64,000 nucleotides of DNA from Myxococcus stipitatus. Its GTDB lineage: Bacteria > Myxococcota > Myxococcia > Myxococcales > Myxococcaceae. The notes under the pieces are model-generated. The model saw only the letters and a program-made list of their open reading frames with translations. It did no database searches and was not told the origin of the DNA. Each line of letters opens with the position of its first letter. Positions within the stretch are counted from its first letter, which is position 1. A program made the position numbers and the translations under genes. Positions 41,157 through 53,579 of the stretch are shown here, one piece after another. The DNA lies in NCBI RefSeq assembly GCF_021412625.1, contig NZ_JAKCFI010000002.1, forward strand, positions 1,054,001-1,118,000. The letters are read 5' to 3'.

Positions 41157-42458
41157 ATGCGCGAGCTGCTGACGACCCTGGCCTGTACCACGTTGCTGTC
41201 CCTCGCCGGGTCGGCCCACGGGCAGGAGGCCGGCGCCTCCCGGAGCCAGGGCGGGAACCTGGCGCCCGGCAAGGCCGCGGGCAGCCAGCAGTCCGTGCCG
41301 CGCGTGGGGCCCAATCCCACGGGGGCCCCCGTCGAGACGGCGCCGCCCAACGTCCCCGAGTTCAAGCCCGCGTTCCCCGGGCAGACGCGCGCTCCCGCGG
41401 TCCAGACGAAGACGGCCTTCCAGGTCACCGAGGTGGCCTCGGGCTTCGACCATCCCTGGGCCATCGCCTTCCTGCCGGACCGGCGGATGCTGGTGACGGA
41501 GAAGCCCACCGGGAAGCTCTACATCGTCACGCAGAAGGGCGAGAAGTCCGCGCCCGTCGCGGGCCTCCCCAAGGTCGACGGGCGCAACCAGGGCGGCCTG
41601 CTCGACGTGGAGCTGGGGCCGGACTACGCGAAGAGCGGGCTCATCTACTGGACGTACTACGAGCCGCGCGAGGGCGGGAACGGGCTCGCGGTGGCCCGCG
41701 CGAAGCTGGTGGACGGCCCCAAGCCCCGGGTGGAGGGACTGAAGGTCATCTTCCGCATGCAGCCCACGTTGGAGTCCACGCTGCACGCGGGCGGGCGCCT
41801 CGTGTTCGCGCCGGATGGGACGTTGTTCGTCACGCTCGGCGAGCGCTCCGTGATGGCGGGCCGTGTCCAGGCGCGCGACCTCAAGAGCCACTTCGGGAAG
41901 ACCGTCCGCATCCATCCGGATGGCTCGGTGCCCAAGGACAACCCGTTCGTGAACACGCCGGAGGCCCGACCGGAGATCTGGTCCCTGGGACACCGCAACG
42001 TGCTCTCCGCCGCGCTCGACAAGCAGAACCGCCTCTGGGAGGTGGAGATGGGGCCTCGCGGGGGCGACGAGCTGAACCTCATCGGCAAGGGCAAGGACTA
42101 CGGCTGGCCCACCATCGGCTACGGCGAGGAGTACTCCGGCAAGCCCATCCACAAGTCCACCCAGGGGCCGGGCATGGAGCAGCCGGTGTACTATTGGGAC
42201 CCGGTCATCTCCCCGTCCGGCATGACCATCTACTCGGGTGACCTCTTCCCGGAGTGGCGCGACGACTTCTTCGTCGGTGGCTTGTCGAGCCAGGCGCTGG
42301 TGCGGCTGGTGGTGCGGGATGACCGCGTGGTGGGCGAGGAGCGATTGCTCACGGACCGGAACGCGCGCATCCGCGAGGTCGTTCAGGGGCCGGAAGGCGC
42401 GCTCTACCTGCTGACCGACGAGGACAACGGGCAGCTGCTCAAGCTCACCCCGCGCTGA
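41157..42458 (+). CDS. PQQ-dependent soluble sugar dehydrogenase (YliI/Asd type)
   Basis: 433 residues. The ATG follows GAGGAG. A signal peptide (LLTTLACTTLLSLAGSAHG) leads to the periplasm, followed by a Pro/Gly-rich linker to about residue 85. The rest is the glucose/sorbosone dehydrogenase propeller: VASGFDHPWAIAFLPDRRMLVTEKP, QGGLLDVELGPDY, EIWSLGHRNVLSAALD, WEVEMGPRGGDELNLI and SPSGMTIYSGDLFPEW. It would oxidise aldose sugars with PQQ as cofactor and pass electrons to the respiratory chain. No PQQ synthesis genes are in the window, so the cofactor may come from elsewhere in the genome or the medium. Confidence 0.9.
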   Translation: MRELLTTLACTTLLSLAGSAHGQEAGASRSQGGNLAPGKAAGSQQSVPRVGPNPTGAPVETAPPNVPEFKPAFPGQTRAPAVQTKTAFQVTEVASGFDHPWAIAFLPDRRMLVTEKPTGKLYIVTQKGEKSAPVAGLPKVDGRNQGGLLDVELGPDYAKSGLIYWTYYEPREGGNGLAVARAKLVDGPKPRVEGLKVIFRMQPTLESTLHAGGRLVFAPDGTLFVTLGERSVMAGRVQARDLKSHFGKTVRIHPDGSVPKDNPFVNTPEARPEIWSLGHRNVLSAALDKQNRLWEVEMGPRGGDELNLIGKGKDYGWPTIGYGEEYSGKPIHKSTQGPGMEQPVYYWDPVISPSGMTIYSGDLFPEWRDDFFVGGLSSQALVRLVVRDDRVVGEERLLTDRNARIREVVQGPEGALYLLTDEDNGQLLKLTPR

Positions 42459-42498
42459 ATCGCTCCCTGGCGCGCGCGGCGTCCGATAGGCTCGCGCC

Positions 42499-43830
42499 GT
42501 GACGTCGCTCGCGCCCCTGTCGCTGCCATCGTTGTCTGCCGAGGACACCTCCCGGGCGGTGTCCCTGCTGAAGCGCATCCACGACCCACGCAACGCAGGG
42601 GCGCCCGGCAAGCCCTACATCCCTCGGACGATGGCCGCGTCGGACGTGGACTGGCTGCGAACCGTGGGGCTCGACCCGAGCGCTGTCATCACGCTGTCGC
42701 ATGACGCGGTGGTGAAGGCCGTCCTGTCCTCGGGGCGCGGCTGGAGCGTCGAGGCGGGGAGCCAGGCCTTCGTGAGCAGCCTGGGCGGAGAAGAGGCCCC
42801 TCATGGGTGCTTCCTCGAGGCCGTGCTGCTCGCGCATGCCATGCCGCCACATGCGCTGGATGCGCCGGATCCGAAGAGCCCGACGGCGTGGTGTCGCGTC
42901 TGCGGCCTCTCACCGGAGGAGACGTTCGAGCCGAGCCGGTTCTTCCTCGACTGGCACCGGAACGGCTCGGGCGTTCCGGGCACGATGGACTGGATGCTCG
43001 TGGCGCTCGCGCAGCGGGCGGAGTGGGGCGCCCGGACGCCCACGCCGCGCGCGCGGGCGCTGCTCGCGCGGACCCTCGCCGTCCTCGATGGGCTGCCGCC
43101 CGAGGCCAGCCCGAGCGCGGCCTTCGAGGCGGTGCGGGGACTGGGGTTCTCCCAGGGCGCGGCGCGCTCCCTCGTGGAGACGCTGGCCTTCGTGGGTGTC
43201 CTCGAGGCTCCGCCTCACGTGGGCATGGCGACGCGGTTCGTGAGCTTCGCCGAGCGCGAGCAGCGTCCGACGGTGCGCGTGGAGGTCGATGCGCCGTTGG
43301 GGTTCTGGCGGGGACGTCACGGCGTTCAATGGAAGAACGCGGAGGTGTTGTTCGGGCTCCGGAAGGACACGCCTCCGCCGCCGTTGGAGCCCGCGAAGCC
43401 GGCGAAGAAGGTGGCTCGGAAGAAGGCGGAGCCCGTGGCGACCCAGAAGGGCCGCGCCAGGACGTTGCCGCGCCGACCTCCCGTGGCCGGCGACGTCTGG
43501 GCGCTGCGGGTCCGGGAGGATGCCTGGGTGCTCGTCTACGCATGGTCCATCCAGCAGACGCCACGCGGGCCCTATGCATTGTGCGAGTTCGTGGGCGAGC
43601 CGTCCGTCGAATGCCCGACCCAGGTCCCCGCGGGGCTGAAGACGCGCCCCCGGTATGACGGCCGTTGGCAGCATTGGACGTCCGCGCTGGAGAAGACGAC
43701 CGGGAGCGCGCTCATCGCCGAGAAGGTGGCTGCGCCGCTCACCCACGATCCGCTGCCCGACCGGGTCTCGTTCGGGTCGGGCAAGGACCTGGCCTGGTTG
43801 TCGTGCCACTGCTTCGCTTCGCTGGAGTGA
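42499..43830 (+). CDS. Cytoplasmic protein of unknown function
   Basis: 443 residues from a GTG at 42499. TAGGCT ends 6 bases upstream and no ribosome site is visible, so the mRNA is probably leaderless. There is no signal peptide or membrane segment. An N-terminal region (1-260) contains VLLAHAMPPHALDAPDPKSPTAWCRVCGL, where CRVC could bind metal. A basic, Pro/Lys-rich linker (about 285-330, KPAKKVARKKAEPVATQKGRAR) leads to a C-terminal beta-like domain (GDVWALRVREDAWVLVYAWSIQQTPRGPYALCEFVG). The first part may be a small zinc site and the last an SH3-like barrel, but both are guesses. I do not recognise the family. Confidence 0.65.
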   Translation: MTSLAPLSLPSLSAEDTSRAVSLLKRIHDPRNAGAPGKPYIPRTMAASDVDWLRTVGLDPSAVITLSHDAVVKAVLSSGRGWSVEAGSQAFVSSLGGEEAPHGCFLEAVLLAHAMPPHALDAPDPKSPTAWCRVCGLSPEETFEPSRFFLDWHRNGSGVPGTMDWMLVALAQRAEWGARTPTPRARALLARTLAVLDGLPPEASPSAAFEAVRGLGFSQGAARSLVETLAFVGVLEAPPHVGMATRFVSFAEREQRPTVRVEVDAPLGFWRGRHGVQWKNAEVLFGLRKDTPPPPLEPAKPAKKVARKKAEPVATQKGRARTLPRRPPVAGDVWALRVREDAWVLVYAWSIQQTPRGPYALCEFVGEPSVECPTQVPAGLKTRPRYDGRWQHWTSALEKTTGSALIAEKVAAPLTHDPLPDRVSFGSGKDLAWLSCHCFASLE

Positions 43831-44011
43831 GGCCCGAGGCTCCGGGACGACGGGCCTCCGACTCGCCGCAACTTCCGGGTCGCGCTCGTGGCCCGGACGC
43901 GACATCTGTCTCCCCGACGGGCACGGTGGCGTGCCCGTGTCGGAGGGAGCGACGGATGGCGAAGGACGTGACGAGTGGTGGATTGGGAGAGCGGGCGAGG
44001 GGGCGGGGGCC

Positions 44012-44755
44012 GTGACGGTGGCGGCCCGACCGAGGAGGCCGGCGACGGCCTCGCTGGACGCGCGCCTGGCGCGGATTGACTGGAGCGCGCTGGGCGCGGA
44101 GCTGGATGCCCGGGGTTGCGCGACCGTGCGCGCGCTGTTGACGCCCGAGGAGTGCGAGGCCCTCGCGGCGCGCTACGCGGAGGACGCTGCGTTCCGCAGC
44201 CGCGTCGTCATGACCCGACACGGCTTCGGGCGAGGGGAGTACAAGTACTTCGCCCAGCCGCTCCCGGACATCGTGGCGCGACTGCGCGAGGGGCTGTATC
44301 CCGGAGTCGCTCCCATCGCGAACCGATGGAACGAAGCCATGGGCCTCGGCGCGCGCTACCCGGACGCGCACGCGGACTATGTCCACCGGTGCCACGAGGC
44401 CGGCCAGCTGCGGCCCACGCCGCTGCTGCTCCAGTACGGCGAGGGGGACTACAACTGCCTCCACCAGGACCTCTACGGCGACGAGGTCTTCCCGCTCCAG
44501 GTGGCGTTCCTGTTGTCGGAACCGGAGCGCGACTTCTCGGGTGGGGAGTTCGTGCTCACGGAGCAGCGCCCTCGCATGCAGTCCCGGGTCGAGGTGGTGC
44601 CCCTGCGTCAGGGCGATGGCGTCGTCTTCCCCGTCCATCACCGCCCCGTGCAGGGCTCCCGTGGCATCTACCGGGTCAACATGCGCCACGGCGTGAGCCG
44701 CGTGCGCTCCGGACATCGCCATACGTTGGGCATCATCTTCCACGACGCGCTGTGA
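44012..44755 (+). CDS. 2-oxoglutarate/Fe(II)-dependent oxygenase
   Basis: 247 residues from a GTG at 44012; the frame is open further upstream, so the start is uncertain. The double-stranded beta-helix motif is complete: LHQDLYG gives the His-x-Asp iron ligands, MRHGVSRV the distal His, and the Arg in HRHTLGIIFHDA should bind 2-oxoglutarate. The remaining text (LLLQYGEGDYNCLHQD, FPLQVAFLLSEPERDFSGGEFVLTEQ) is typical of prolyl-hydroxylase-like family members. It hydroxylates an unknown substrate, protein or small molecule. It is not clearly in an operon; the next gene is convergent. Confidence 0.85.
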   Translation: MTVAARPRRPATASLDARLARIDWSALGAELDARGCATVRALLTPEECEALAARYAEDAAFRSRVVMTRHGFGRGEYKYFAQPLPDIVARLREGLYPGVAPIANRWNEAMGLGARYPDAHADYVHRCHEAGQLRPTPLLLQYGEGDYNCLHQDLYGDEVFPLQVAFLLSEPERDFSGGEFVLTEQRPRMQSRVEVVPLRQGDGVVFPVHHRPVQGSRGIYRVNMRHGVSRVRSGHRHTLGIIFHDAL

Positions 44756-44795
44756 GCCGGCGTGGCTTCAGGGAGCGCCGTGTCGCGCGCGGCGC

Positions 44796-47228
44796 TCAAT
44801 CCACCCGGAGCGCGACGGCGGGCGAGACGCGCGCGGCGCGGCGCGCGGGGATGAGGATGGCGAGGAAGGCCACCGCGACGAGCAGCAGGGGAACGAGGGC
44901 GTAGGTGAGCGGGTCGGTGGCCTGGACCCCGCTGAGCAGATGGCCGAGCGCGCGGCTGGCGCCCGCGGAGAGCCCCAGCCCGACAACGGCTCCCACGAGG
45001 GTCAGGCCGAGGTAGCGCCCCAGGACCATGCCCGTCACCTGGTGGACCTGGGCGCCGAGCGCCATGCGGATGCCCAGCTCCCGCGTGCGTTGAGACACCG
45101 CATACGCCACGACGCCATAGAGCCCCACCGCCGCCAGGGCCATCGCCGTCGCCGCGAAGGTCCCGACCAGCAACAGGTAGAAGCGCAACGGCGCCACCGT
45201 GCCGTCCACCACCGACGCGAGCGTTCGCACGCTGCCGAGCGCGAGCGCCGAGTCGAGCGCGCGGACCTCCGCGCGGACCGCCCCCGCGAGCGTGAGCGGG
45301 TTCCCCGAGGTTCGCAGCACGAGCGTCATGCCGGTGCTGCGCGCCTGCTCGTAGGGGACGTAGACCTCGGGGACCGCGGGCGCGGCCAGCCCATCGATGG
45401 CCATGTCCTCCACCACGCCCACCACGCGGCCTCCGAAGTTTCCATTGCCCCAGTTCATCGCCGTGTCCAGCGTGCGCCCCAGCGGGGACTCTCCTGGCCA
45501 GAAGCGACGGGCCGCCTCCGCGTTGACGAGCACCGCGCGACCGCCGGCGCCCCGGTCCTCTTGCGTCAGCACGCGTCCGTCCAGCACCTTCACGCGCAGC
45601 GCCTCCAGCGCGCCCGGGGTGACGATGCGAATGCTGGCCTGCCAGGACGTGGCGTCCGGCGCCACGGGCCGAGCCGGGTCCTTCACCTCGAGCATCATCT
45701 TCCCGCCGTCCATCGGCAGCCCCGCGATGGCGCCAGCGCTCTCCACCCCTGGGAGGGCTCGGAGCCTCGACAGGAGCTGGTCGTGGAAGGCGGCGGGCGA
45801 GGCGGAGCCGAACGGATATCGATTGGGAGGCAGGTCGAGCCGCACGGTGAGGACGCCGTCGGGGCGGAAGCCCGGGTCGACGCCTCGCAACGTGATGAAG
45901 CTGCGCAGCAGCAGCCCCGCGCTGACCAGCAGCGCCACCGCGAGCGCCGTCTCGCCGATGATGAGCAGCGAGCGGGTCCGATGGTGGCGAGCGCCTCCGC
46001 CCACGCCCGCCCCGGCGACACGCAACCCCCGGTTCAGGTCCAGGCGCGTCGAGATGACCGCGGGCACGAGCCCCACCATCAGCAAGGTGAGCAGCGAGAG
46101 CCCGGCGGTGAACGCCAGCACGCTCCCGTCGATGGCGACCTCGTCGAGGCGGGGGATGTCGCGAGGCCCCAACGCGACCAGCGCATCCAGCGCCCACATC
46201 GACACGAGCAGGCCCGCGGCGCCACCGGCGAGCGCGAGCACCCCCGTCTCCACGAGCAGCTCGCGCACCAGCCTGCCGCGGCTCGCGCCCAGCGCCAGAC
46301 GGATGGACAGCTCGCCCTCGCGCGAGGCGGCGCGGGCCAGCAACAGGTGCGTGAGGTTCGCGCACGCGATGAACAGCACGAACCCGACCGCGCCCATGAG
46401 CATCAGCAGCGATGGGCGCGTCTGCCCCAGCAGCACGTCCCGCAGGGGCTCCACACGCGCGCCCACGTTCGCGTTGGTCCCCGGGTAGCGGTCCGCGAGG
46501 CTCCGCGCGACCGTCGACACCTCGTCGCGCGCCTGCTCCAGTGAGACTCCCGGGGCCAGTCGGCCATGGACCTCCAGCCAGTGCGCGCCCCGGGCCTCGG
46601 GCTTCGTCATCGACTCGTCCCAGGGGATGGGGGTCCACAGCTCCGAGCGCGCGGGGAAGTCGAAGCCCTCCGCGGTGACGCCCACCACCGTGTAGGGTTC
46701 CGGCGCGCCGAGGTTCAGCGTTCGCCCGAGCACGTCCGGCCTCCCTCCGAAGCGGCGCTGCCACAGTCCATGCGAGAGGACCGCGACCTTCGGCGCGCCC
46801 GGCACGCCGTCCGCTGGTTGGAGCGCGCGTCCCAGCTGGATGCGAGGCGACATCACCTGGAAGAAGTCCGCGGTGACGAGGCCCGCCTGGCGCTTCTCCG
46901 GCGAGGGCTCCAGGCTGTCCGCGCCGAGCGTCACCTCCGCCGACGCCACGGCCGTCAGTCCCGCGAAGGAGCGCGTCTGCTCCCTCAGGTCGGTCAGGTC
47001 CGGAGGGGAGGTGGGGCCAGGGCCCTGCTTTCCCACGCTGTACAGCCGCACGAGGCGCGCATCGTCGTGCATGGGCAGTGGCCGCAGCAGCACCGCGCGG
47101 ACCACGCTGAAGATGGCGACGTTCGCGCCGATGCCGAGCGCGAGCGTGGCCACCGCGACCAGCGTGAAGGTCGGGCCGCGCCCCAGCCTTCGCAGCGCGT
47201 GACGGAGGTCCTGGCGGAGAGAGTCCAT
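44796..47228 (-). CDS. Orphan ABC permease with duplicated MacB/FtsX halves (ADOP type)
   Basis: 810 residues from the ATG at 47228, the start that gives the canonical family N-terminus (DSLRQDLRHALRRLGRGPTFTLVAVATLALGIGANVAIFSVVRAVLLRPLP). The order is TM - MacB periplasmic core - three TM (FtsX) - TM - second periplasmic core - three TM (FtsX), the acidobacterial-duplicated-orphan-permease layout. Conserved GELSIRLALGASRGRLVRELL and TRELGIRMALGAQVHQV mark the two FtsX halves. It has no ATPase partner nearby. Such proteins may use mechanotransmission with an ATPase encoded elsewhere. It faces the oxygenase gene and is divergent from glutaminase. Its substrate is unknown. Confidence 0.9.
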   Translation of the reverse strand: MDSLRQDLRHALRRLGRGPTFTLVAVATLALGIGANVAIFSVVRAVLLRPLPMHDDARLVRLYSVGKQGPGPTSPPDLTDLREQTRSFAGLTAVASAEVTLGADSLEPSPEKRQAGLVTADFFQVMSPRIQLGRALQPADGVPGAPKVAVLSHGLWQRRFGGRPDVLGRTLNLGAPEPYTVVGVTAEGFDFPARSELWTPIPWDESMTKPEARGAHWLEVHGRLAPGVSLEQARDEVSTVARSLADRYPGTNANVGARVEPLRDVLLGQTRPSLLMLMGAVGFVLFIACANLTHLLLARAASREGELSIRLALGASRGRLVRELLVETGVLALAGGAAGLLVSMWALDALVALGPRDIPRLDEVAIDGSVLAFTAGLSLLTLLMVGLVPAVISTRLDLNRGLRVAGAGVGGGARHHRTRSLLIIGETALAVALLVSAGLLLRSFITLRGVDPGFRPDGVLTVRLDLPPNRYPFGSASPAAFHDQLLSRLRALPGVESAGAIAGLPMDGGKMMLEVKDPARPVAPDATSWQASIRIVTPGALEALRVKVLDGRVLTQEDRGAGGRAVLVNAEAARRFWPGESPLGRTLDTAMNWGNGNFGGRVVGVVEDMAIDGLAAPAVPEVYVPYEQARSTGMTLVLRTSGNPLTLAGAVRAEVRALDSALALGSVRTLASVVDGTVAPLRFYLLLVGTFAATAMALAAVGLYGVVAYAVSQRTRELGIRMALGAQVHQVTGMVLGRYLGLTLVGAVVGLGLSAGASRALGHLLSGVQATDPLTYALVPLLLVAVAFLAILIPARRAARVSPAVALRVD

Positions 47229-47401
47229 GGTGCGTGGCCCGAGAGCATGTGGCATGCCACGGAGTTCTCGATAGTGCGGACAGTCCGCCAAACCGAGGTC
47301 CCGCCCATGAATGCTGTTCGCTCGTGGGACCTGGGCTTCCCGCAACCGGACAAGCGCGCGGCGGACGCCTCGTCCTGGCGGGCTATCATGTCGGCGGACG
47401 G

Positions 47402-48331
47402 ATGAGGGTGCGCGCGATGGACGATTTCCAGGCGGTCCTGGACGAGGTGATGGCGGCGGTTCGTCCCGTGTTGGGACAGGGGCGGGTGGCCCGGTACATC
47501 CCCGCGCTGGCGGCGGTGGACCCCACGCGTTTCGGCATGGCGCTGGCCACGGTGGATGGCCGGTTGTACGGCGTGGGGGACTGGCGGGTGCCGTTCTCCA
47601 TCCAGAGCATCTCGAAGGTCTTCGTCCTGGCGATGACGCTCGCTCGGGATGGCGACTCGCTGTGGCGCAGGGTGGGCAAGGAGCCGTCAGGCAACCCGTT
47701 CAATTCCCTGGTCCAGCTCGAGTACGAGCAGGGCGTGCCGCGCAATCCGTTCATCAACGCGGGCGCGCTGGTCATCACGGATCGGCTGCTCAGCCTCACG
47801 GGGGACTCTCGCGGCGCCATCCGCGAGTTCCTCCGCGTGGAGAGCGGCAACGCCTCCGTGGACTTCGACCCCATCGTCGCCGCCTCGGAGGCCGAGCATG
47901 GCCATCGCAACGCCGCGCTCGCGCACTTCATGGCGAGCTACGGCAACATCGAGAACCCGGTGCCGCGGGTGCTGGAGCACTACTTCTGGCAGTGCTCGCT
48001 GTCGATGAGCTGCGCGGACCTCGCGAGGGCCTGTGGCGTCCTCGCCCGTCATGGTGAGCGCGCCAATGGCGAGCGGCTCCTGACGCGCAGCCAGGCCAAG
48101 CAGATGAACGCGGTGATGCTCACCTGCGGCACCTATGACGCCGCGGGCGAGTTCGCCTATCGCGTCGGCCTTCCCGGCAAGAGTGGGGTCGGTGGCGGCA
48201 TCATCGCCGTCATCCCGAACGTCTGTGGCCTGTGTGTCTGGAGCCCCGGGCTGGATGCCCACGGCAACTCCGTGGCGGGAGTGGAGGCGTTGGATCGCTT
48301 CACGACCTTGACCGGGCTCTCGGTGTTCTGA
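47402..48331 (+). CDS. glsA: Glutaminase (GlsA family)
   Basis: 309 residues, matching the size of E. coli GlsA2. The ATG at 47402 is kept because MRVRAMDD mimics the E. coli N-terminus; an ATG at 47417 with GAGGG upstream is also possible. It hydrolyses glutamine to glutamate and ammonia in the cytoplasm. The serine nucleophile and Lys are in FSIQSISK (S69, K72), and GKEPSGNPFNSLVQLEYEQGVPRNPFINAGALVI is a family hallmark, as is the ENPVPRVLEHYFWQCSLSM region. It is divergent from the ABC permease, with a TATCAT hexamer about 15 bases before the start. Confidence 0.94.
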   Translation: MRVRAMDDFQAVLDEVMAAVRPVLGQGRVARYIPALAAVDPTRFGMALATVDGRLYGVGDWRVPFSIQSISKVFVLAMTLARDGDSLWRRVGKEPSGNPFNSLVQLEYEQGVPRNPFINAGALVITDRLLSLTGDSRGAIREFLRVESGNASVDFDPIVAASEAEHGHRNAALAHFMASYGNIENPVPRVLEHYFWQCSLSMSCADLARACGVLARHGERANGERLLTRSQAKQMNAVMLTCGTYDAAGEFAYRVGLPGKSGVGGGIIAVIPNVCGLCVWSPGLDAHGNSVAGVEALDRFTTLTGLSVF

Positions 48332-48754
48332 GGCCCACACGCTGAAGAAGAACCGGTCCCCGCGAAGCTCCTCCTCCGCCGAGGACCGGCTCCCTCCTCC
48401 CATCCCTCACGCCCGAGCCGTTCGATCCTGGAGCATCTGTCTCGCTCCATCCATCGCCCGTCCAACCCGCCGCCCGTGCTGCCCGTCCCGCGCACCACCC
48501 CGTCCGCCCCGCCGCCCGTACCGCCCCGTCCGACCCGCCGCCCGTACCGACCGAGCCGCTTCGGGGCCCTCCCCGTCGCGCCTCGTCGCGCGAACACATA
48601 GCAGGGGCCGTGCCGGGCTGGACGTGACATCGCGCCTCAGCGTTTCCGGGGGCTTGCGTGATTCCTCCCGAGCGTGTGCCGCGCGCGTCCGGTAAGAAGT
48701 CGGGTCACCGCGTCTGGACGGAATAGAGGGAGCCTGGCTCCGGGTTGACCGACG
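48332..48754. other. Intergenic region with C-rich tandem repeats
   Basis: 423 bases between the glutaminase and DUF488 genes. No credible gene is seen. The central part (48457-48550) is a C-rich imperfect tandem repeat, annotated separately. No terminator with a T-tract or promoter hexamer pair is obvious. Confidence 0.5.
48457..48550. repeat. Imperfect C-rich tandem repeat
   Basis: Three full units of about 25 bases of the type CCCGTCCNACCCGCCGCCCGT, separated by a partial unit (CCCGTCCCGCGCACCAC), run head to tail. The strand asymmetry (C on +, G on -) is strong. The G-rich strand (GGCGGGTCGGACGGGGCGG and similar) has several runs of three or four G and could form four-stranded structures. 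Confidence 0.7.
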
Positions 48755-49129
48755 ATGCCCATCAAGACCCAGCGCTGGTGTGCCCCCATGGGGCCGGAGG
48801 CCGGGCTCCGCGTGCTCGTCTGCCGCTACCGTCCGCGAGGGCTGCCCAAGGCCCAGGAGACCTGGGACGTGTGGCACCGCGAGCTGGCGCCGAGCCCGGA
48901 GCTCTTCGACGCCTTCTACGGGAAGGGGCGGACGCCCATCACCCTGGATGCCTACCGCGAGCGCTACGTCCAGGAGATGCGGGCCCAGCAAGCGCTCATC
49001 GCGTCGCTGGCGGCGCGCGTGGACCGGGGCGAGACGGTGACGCTGCTCTGCTCGCGTGACTGCATCCTCGAACAGGTGTGCCACCGCAGCCTCCTGGCCG
49101 GCCTCATCGAGGCGGCCCGGCGCCCGTAA
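48755..49129 (+). CDS. DUF488-family protein
   Basis: 124 residues. The sequence fits DUF488 (YeaO-like): an N-terminal VLVCRYRPRGLPK, the central WHRELAPSPELFDAFYGKG and the C-terminal TVTLLCSRDCILEQVCHRSLLAGLI, where ARE/CSRD is the strongest landmark. The family is small, soluble and poorly understood; some members lie near DNA repair or stress genes. It is a single gene convergent with the RND pump operon, with a bidirectional-looking hairpin between. The GC pattern matches the surroundings. Confidence 0.82.
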   Translation: MPIKTQRWCAPMGPEAGLRVLVCRYRPRGLPKAQETWDVWHRELAPSPELFDAFYGKGRTPITLDAYRERYVQEMRAQQALIASLAARVDRGETVTLLCSRDCILEQVCHRSLLAGLIEAARRP

Positions 49130-49136
49130 ACGACGA

Positions 49137-49184
49137 AGGCACCGCCGGGTGGGCGAGGTGGAGACCTCGCGCCCGACGGTGCCT
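49137..49184. terminator. Hairpin between convergent DUF488 and RND genes
   Basis: AGGCACCG (49137-49144) pairs with CGGTGCCT (49177-49184), and inside it GCGAGGT pairs with ACCTCGC around a 4-base loop. The hairpin begins 8 bases after the DUF488 stop and could end transcription from both sides. Confidence 0.6.
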
Positions 49185-49206
49185 CGCGCGGCGAGACGGC
49201 GGTGGC

Positions 49207-52353
<3,147 letters not shown>

Positions 52354-52433
52354 GGCTTCAGACCCTCATGGTCGTGGCGGGGCGGGCCTCGTGCGCGAGC
52401 ACGTCGCGCGCGAGGTCCATCCCCTTGCCTGTC

Positions 52434-53579
52434 TCAGCGGCTGCCCGCGGCGGATGCGCCGGGCGCCGTCACCTGGGTGGCCGGGGCTTCGGCCGTCTTC
52501 AACTTCACGGGCATGCCGTCGCGCAGCGCCTGGAGCGAGGACACCGCCACGCGGTCGCCCTGCTTCAGCCCGTTCTCGACGACGTAGGCCATGTTGCCCA
52601 GCATGCCGAGCGCGATGGGCCGCCGCTCCACCACCGTCTTGCCGTCCTTTTCCTGCACCACCATGGCGAAGGGCTGACCGCTCAGGCGCACCACCGCGAG
52701 CGCCGGAATCTGCAGCGCCTCGTGGCGGGAGTAGACGACGCGCGCGCGCACCAGCTCGCTGGGGCGCAGGCCCACCGTGTTCTGGAAGGCGGCCTTCACC
52801 TCCACCAGCTGCGTGCGCGGGTCCGCCTGCGGCGCCACGAAGAACAGGGTGCTGGTGAGCACCACGTTGCCCTGGCTGTCGAGGATCTCCAGCGCCGTGT
52901 CGGGCTTGAGCGCGCGGGCGCGCTCGGAGGGCAGCGACACGCTCACCTCCAGCACGTCCGCCTGGGCGATGCTCGTCAGCGGCGTGGTGGCGCTGACGAA
53001 GTCACCCAGCCGCACCAGCACGTCGCCCACCGTGCCCGGGAAGGGCGCGCGCACGGCGTGGAACTGCAGCTGCACCTGGCGCTGGGCCACCTGCGCGGCG
53101 GCCGCACGCGCCGCGGCCTCGGCGGCCTCCAGCTGCGCGCGGCCCTGCTCCATCTCCTGGGCGCTCGCCAGGCCTTCCTTGTAGAGGGCCTCCGTGCGCG
53201 CGTAGGTGCGGCGGGCCAGGTCGCGGCTCACCTCCGCGGAGCTGTGCTGGGCCTGGGCGCTGTCGAGCGCGGCCGTCTCCTCGCGGGAGTCGACCTCCAG
53301 CAGCGTCGCCCCGGCCTCCACCTTCTGGCCGGGCTTCACGAGGATGCGGCGCACGTAGCCGTTCACCTGCGGCAGCACCGTGACGCTCTGTCGCGACAGC
53401 AGCGAACCCAGGTACTCCCCGGTGTCGCGCACCTCGCTGGGCGCCAGCGTCAGCACCTCCACCTCGCGTGGCGGCGGCGCGGCCGGAGCCTGCGTCTTGC
53501 CCGAGCAGCCCGCCGCCATGAGCAGCAGGGCACTCCCACACACCGTCTTCTTCAGCGCCACAAGGGGGCGCACCCGCAT
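52434..53579 (-). CDS. RND efflux adaptor lipoprotein
   Basis: 381 residues from the ATG at 53579, which overlaps the TolC-like stop by one base (TGATG); a GTG 12 bases earlier is possible. A lipoprotein signal (ALLLMAAGC) is followed by lipoyl halves (VLPQVNGYVRRILVKPGQKVEAGATLLEVD and AVRAPFPGTVGDVLVRLGDFVSATTPL), a long coiled-coil hairpin (about 95-175), a beta-barrel and a membrane-proximal domain. It ties the inner-membrane pump encoded 80 bases downstream to the TolC-like channel encoded upstream. Confidence 0.94.
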   Translation of the reverse strand: MRVRPLVALKKTVCGSALLLMAAGCSGKTQAPAAPPPREVEVLTLAPSEVRDTGEYLGSLLSRQSVTVLPQVNGYVRRILVKPGQKVEAGATLLEVDSREETAALDSAQAQHSSAEVSRDLARRTYARTEALYKEGLASAQEMEQGRAQLEAAEAAARAAAAQVAQRQVQLQFHAVRAPFPGTVGDVLVRLGDFVSATTPLTSIAQADVLEVSVSLPSERARALKPDTALEILDSQGNVVLTSTLFFVAPQADPRTQLVEVKAAFQNTVGLRPSELVRARVVYSRHEALQIPALAVVRLSGQPFAMVVQEKDGKTVVERRPIALGMLGNMAYVVENGLKQGDRVAVSSLQALRDGMPVKLKTAEAPATQVTAPGASAAGSR

